DNA from: Gordonia asplenii
Lineage (GTDB): Bacteria > Actinomycetota > Actinomycetes > Mycobacteriales > Mycobacteriaceae
DNA length: 64,000 bases
Direction: 5' to 3'
Assembly (NCBI RefSeq): GCF_012933505.1
Contig: NZ_JABBNB010000011.1
Coordinates: forward strand, 118,596 to 182,595
The translations under genes were made by a program, and so were the position numbers. This document shows, piece after piece, positions 61,769 through 64,000 of this stretch. Each line of letters opens with the position of its first letter. Within the stretch, counting starts at the first letter, position 1. The notes beneath the pieces are model-generated. The model was not told where the DNA came from. It saw only the letters and a program-made list of their open reading frames with translations, and searched no databases.

Positions 61769-63238
61769 TCAGCGTCGACGCTGGTCCGCACTCACCGCGG
61801 AGTCGAGCGCGGCCGACCCGGTAGTCGGCGGCGCGGGCTCAGTCTTCTTGGTAGGCAGCGCGAAACAGATGGCGATCGCGACGACGGTGAAGCCGACCGC
61901 CCACCAGAACGCGGCGTCGAAGGCGTGGGCGCGATCGGCGAGAGTGTGTGCGTCGTTCATCGTCGACTCGAGGATGACCGCGAGGAGTGCGGTGCCGAAC
62001 GCCCCGCCTACCTGTTGGGCCAACCGCGTGATGATGCTCGCGTGCGGAATCTCGTCGCGAGCCAGCCCGACGAAGGCCACCGACATCACCGGAATCATCA
62101 CCGCACCCATCCCGAATCCTCGTACGAAGAGGACCACCATCAGCCACCAACTCGTGGTGTCGGCGTCGGCCATCGCGAACGGGATCGTCGCCAAGCCCAT
62201 CAGAACGAATCCCGCTACTGCGACGACGCGCGCACCGACCGTGTCGGTGTACCTGCCTGCGACGGTCCGGCTCGCCAGGGCTCCGACGCCCTGGGGAATG
62301 AGCAACAGTGCCGCTGACAGCACGCTGTCGCCGCGCACGATCTGGAAGAACAACGGCAGCAACAACATCGAGCCGTAGAGGGAGGCTCCGGAGAGGAACA
62401 TCACCGCGAACGACGATCCGACCGAGCGTTTGGCGAGAAGTCGGACATCGACGAGCGCGGCCACCGGTCGACGCAGCGCCCACCCCACGAATGCGACGAC
62501 CAGGACGACGCCGATCAGCAGCGGCACCCATACGTCGGTGCGCGAGAATCCGCCGTGTTTGTTGACGTTCGAGAGACCGTACAGAATGCCGACGAGACCG
62601 GGCGACGCCAGCGCCAGCCCGACGGCGTCGAGCCTGGGTCGACCCGTGGGTGCATCGTCGGGCAGGAAATGCCACGCCAGTGCGAAACCGATGACGCAGA
62701 AGGGCACATTGACCCAGAAGAGCCACGGCCAGTCACCCCAGTTGAGGATGATGCCGCCGATGACGGGTCCGAGGATCGGCCCGAGAGCGGCGGGCAGGCT
62801 CACCATCGCCATCAGTCGGCCCAGGTTGGCGGCGCCGGGCACCTGCTGAACCGCGAGTGTCGCCATGAGCGGCATCATCACGCCACCGCCGACACCTTGG
62901 ATTACCCGGAAGGCGATCAGGCTCGAGGCGTTCCACGCCAGGCTGCAGGCAATCGACGCGAGCATGAAGACGACGAGCCCGGTCAACCACAACCGTTTGC
63001 CGCCGAATCGTGCTTGAGCCCAGCCGACGACCGGGATGGTGACGCCGAGGGCCAGAAGGTATCCGGTGCTGACCCATTGGATCGTCGAGACGCTGACGTG
63101 CAGGTCTCGGGCGAGTGTGTTCAGCGCGATGCTGACGATCGTCGAGTCGAAGATGACGGCCATGCCACCGACGATGAGGACGAGCGCGGTGATGATGGCC
63201 TCCCGGGGGACGGCGGGGGCCTCGACAGTGTCCGACAT
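61769..63238 (-). CDS. MFS drug transporter, DHA2 (EmrB/QacA) type
   Basis: The 489-residue protein has about 14 membrane segments. The motif FDSTIVSIALNTLARDLHVS (D-x-x-x-V-x-x-A motif of segment 1) and RFGGKRLWLTG (motif A) are typical, as is FRVIQGVGGGVMMPL (motif C region) with GPxxGG in LGPILGPVIGG. ATG 63238 is chosen because GGAGG lies 8 nt before it. It is divergent from a TetR gene, the usual layout of a drug-inducible exporter. Confidence 0.92.
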   Translation of the reverse strand: MSDTVEAPAVPREAIITALVLIVGGMAVIFDSTIVSIALNTLARDLHVSVSTIQWVSTGYLLALGVTIPVVGWAQARFGGKRLWLTGLVVFMLASIACSLAWNASSLIAFRVIQGVGGGVMMPLMATLAVQQVPGAANLGRLMAMVSLPAALGPILGPVIGGIILNWGDWPWLFWVNVPFCVIGFALAWHFLPDDAPTGRPRLDAVGLALASPGLVGILYGLSNVNKHGGFSRTDVWVPLLIGVVLVVAFVGWALRRPVAALVDVRLLAKRSVGSSFAVMFLSGASLYGSMLLLPLFFQIVRGDSVLSAALLLIPQGVGALASRTVAGRYTDTVGARVVAVAGFVLMGLATIPFAMADADTTSWWLMVVLFVRGFGMGAVMIPVMSVAFVGLARDEIPHASIITRLAQQVGGAFGTALLAVILESTMNDAHTLADRAHAFDAAFWWAVGFTVVAIAICFALPTKKTEPAPPTTGSAALDSAVSADQRRR

Positions 63239-63254
63239 ATCCATTTCCTCCGTA

Positions 63255-63272
63255 AGATACGGTTGTGTATCT
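63255..63272. promoter_or_regulatory. Operator-like dyad between MFS and TetR genes
   Basis: AGATAC-6-GTATCT (63255-63272) is a perfect inverted repeat in the 75-bp gap between the divergent genes. It is probably the TetR binding site and overlaps the exporter promoter region. Confidence 0.65.
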
Positions 63273-63313
63273 ATCTATGGAAGAACGCTACCCCCGACAG
63301 TTAAGGTACACAA

Positions 63314-63907
63314 GTGGATCTTGAGAAGGAGCGTCCGCGGCGACGACACGGACAAGAACTGGAGGACGCAATTCTCGACGCTGCGTGGTCCCAACTCGCG
63401 GAGACGGGATACGCGGGCCTGACGTTCGAAGGGGTCGCCGAGCGCGCGAACACCAGCCGGCCGGTGATCTATCGTCGATGGCGCGATCGCGACGAGTTGG
63501 CCTCGGCTGCGATCACGCGCTTCTTCGCACGTCAGTCGGTCCCGGAGCTGCCCGACACCGGCTCGCTCCGAAGCGACCTGCTCGAGTTGATGCGCCGCGC
63601 GAACGACAACCGTGCGGCGATGATCCCGCTGCTCGTGACCGTCATCAGTTCGTATCATGCCGAGACGGGCCATTCGTTCGCCGAACTGCGCGAGCGCGCA
63701 TTCGGGGAACGGTCGCGCAATTCGATCTCCGAGATCTTCGATCGTGCGGTCGCTCGGGGCGAGGTCGACCCGAAGCGGCTGACTCCGCGGGTTCGCGACG
63801 TCGCGTTCGATCTCTTCCGGCATGACCTCCTGATGACGTTGCGCCCGCTCAGCGAAGCGAACATGGTCGCCATCATCGACGAGGTGGTACTCCCGCTGGT
63901 GCGCTGA
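63314..63907 (+). CDS. TetR/AcrR family transcriptional regulator of the exporter
   Basis: The 197-residue protein starts at GTG 63314. The HTH is LEDAILDAAWSQLAETGYAG and FEGVAERANTSRPVIYRRWRDRDELA, with a Y-R-R-W recognition helix. The C-terminal TetR_C-type domain is helical. It is divergent from the MFS gene and probably represses it. Confidence 0.92.
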   Translation: MDLEKERPRRRHGQELEDAILDAAWSQLAETGYAGLTFEGVAERANTSRPVIYRRWRDRDELASAAITRFFARQSVPELPDTGSLRSDLLELMRRANDNRAAMIPLLVTVISSYHAETGHSFAELRERAFGERSRNSISEIFDRAVARGEVDPKRLTPRVRDVAFDLFRHDLLMTLRPLSEANMVAIIDEVVLPLVR

Positions 63908-64000
63908 GGGTCGTGGGCAACGATTCCAGTCGTTGAGCAAGCGCGCGCTGCGCACGCTCGACCAGCAGAAGTAGGTCCGCGCCGAAGGGCCTCCACCGCT
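63908..64000. other. Right-edge non-coding segment
   Basis: After the TetR stop there is a short stretch with GTTGAGCAAGCGCGCGCTGC and GCTCGACCAGCAG, which weakly resembles the arms of the dispersed repeats. No coding sequence is seen before the window ends. Confidence 0.4.

Noticed and set aside
63932..63967. A further copy of the dispersed palindromic repeat at the right edge
   Set aside because: Only the GTTGAGC and CTCGACCAGCAG ends resemble the family; the match is too weak for a confident call.

Overview
The window reads as a chromosomal segment of a high-GC, mycolic-acid-containing actinobacterium of the Mycobacteriales. Gordonia or a close relative is my best guess. This is inferred from the mycothiol genes (mshB and a mycothiol-dependent isomerase-type protein), a block matching the mycobacterial order typA - lpqW - mshB - Rv1171-like, a WS/DGAT-type acyltransferase, a DszC/SfnB-like flavin enzyme, a 13E12/DUF222 protein and a PknF-like kinase. 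No rRNA, CRISPR array, phage or origin was seen. The coding strand switches often and most operons hold 2-7 genes.

Layout. 1-5.2 kb: typA, lpqW, mshB and a partial membrane gene, all on the minus strand. 5.3-7.1 kb: a 58-residue Cys-rich basic protein, a secreted protein, then an IS630 remnant between two copies of a dispersed repeat. 7.1-13.3 kb: a DUF222 protein and a thiamine-type ABC importer (thiB-thiP-thiQ, with a Nudix gene fused by overlap), interrupted by another copy of the dispersed repeat. 13.6-18.4 kb: three secreted paralogues, a YhhN protein, an HhH-GPD DNA glycosylase facing a secreted protein across a perfect palindrome, and a decapeptide-repeat protein. 18.8-22.7 kb: an Asp23/Gls24 envelope-stress operon with a divergent ECF sigma factor. 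22.7-32.1 kb: acyltransferase, flavin monooxygenase, GH3 glucosidase, GT39 glycosyltransferase and a flavin disulfide oxidoreductase. 32.2-41.9 kb: a complete selenocysteine island (selB, selA, tRNA-Sec, selD) next to a formate dehydrogenase operon whose catalytic subunit reads through an in-frame UGA. 42.2-50 kb: 45-bp tandem repeats, a crotonase, a toxin-antitoxin pair, an MDMPI enzyme, an MpaB-type oxygenase with a TetR regulator, and a condensation-GNAT fusion. 50-64 kb: a fifth secreted paralogue, a Ser/Thr kinase, GH43, an RCC1-like protein, an AraC/VOC group, a DUF6924 protein, two TetR-controlled membrane proteins, a pseudouridine synthase and a GATase-like protein lacking its cysteine.

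How the parts work together. The sel genes make and decode selenocysteine, and the only client visible is the adjacent FdhA at codon 189, with a hairpin placed like a bacterial SECIS. The fdh operon encodes the Mo/W catalytic subunit, a four-cluster ferredoxin subunit and an NrfD-type membrane anchor. The Asp23-type operon looks like an envelope-stress module with its own sigma factor, whose 5' region carries two GTGATC-type palindromes.

The least explained signals are five secreted paralogues sharing a W-x-N...G core and two cysteines, the 14-copy decapeptide-repeat protein, the condensation-GNAT fusion, and the related repeats that bracket the fdh operon. All calls come from reading the sequence; no database search was run.
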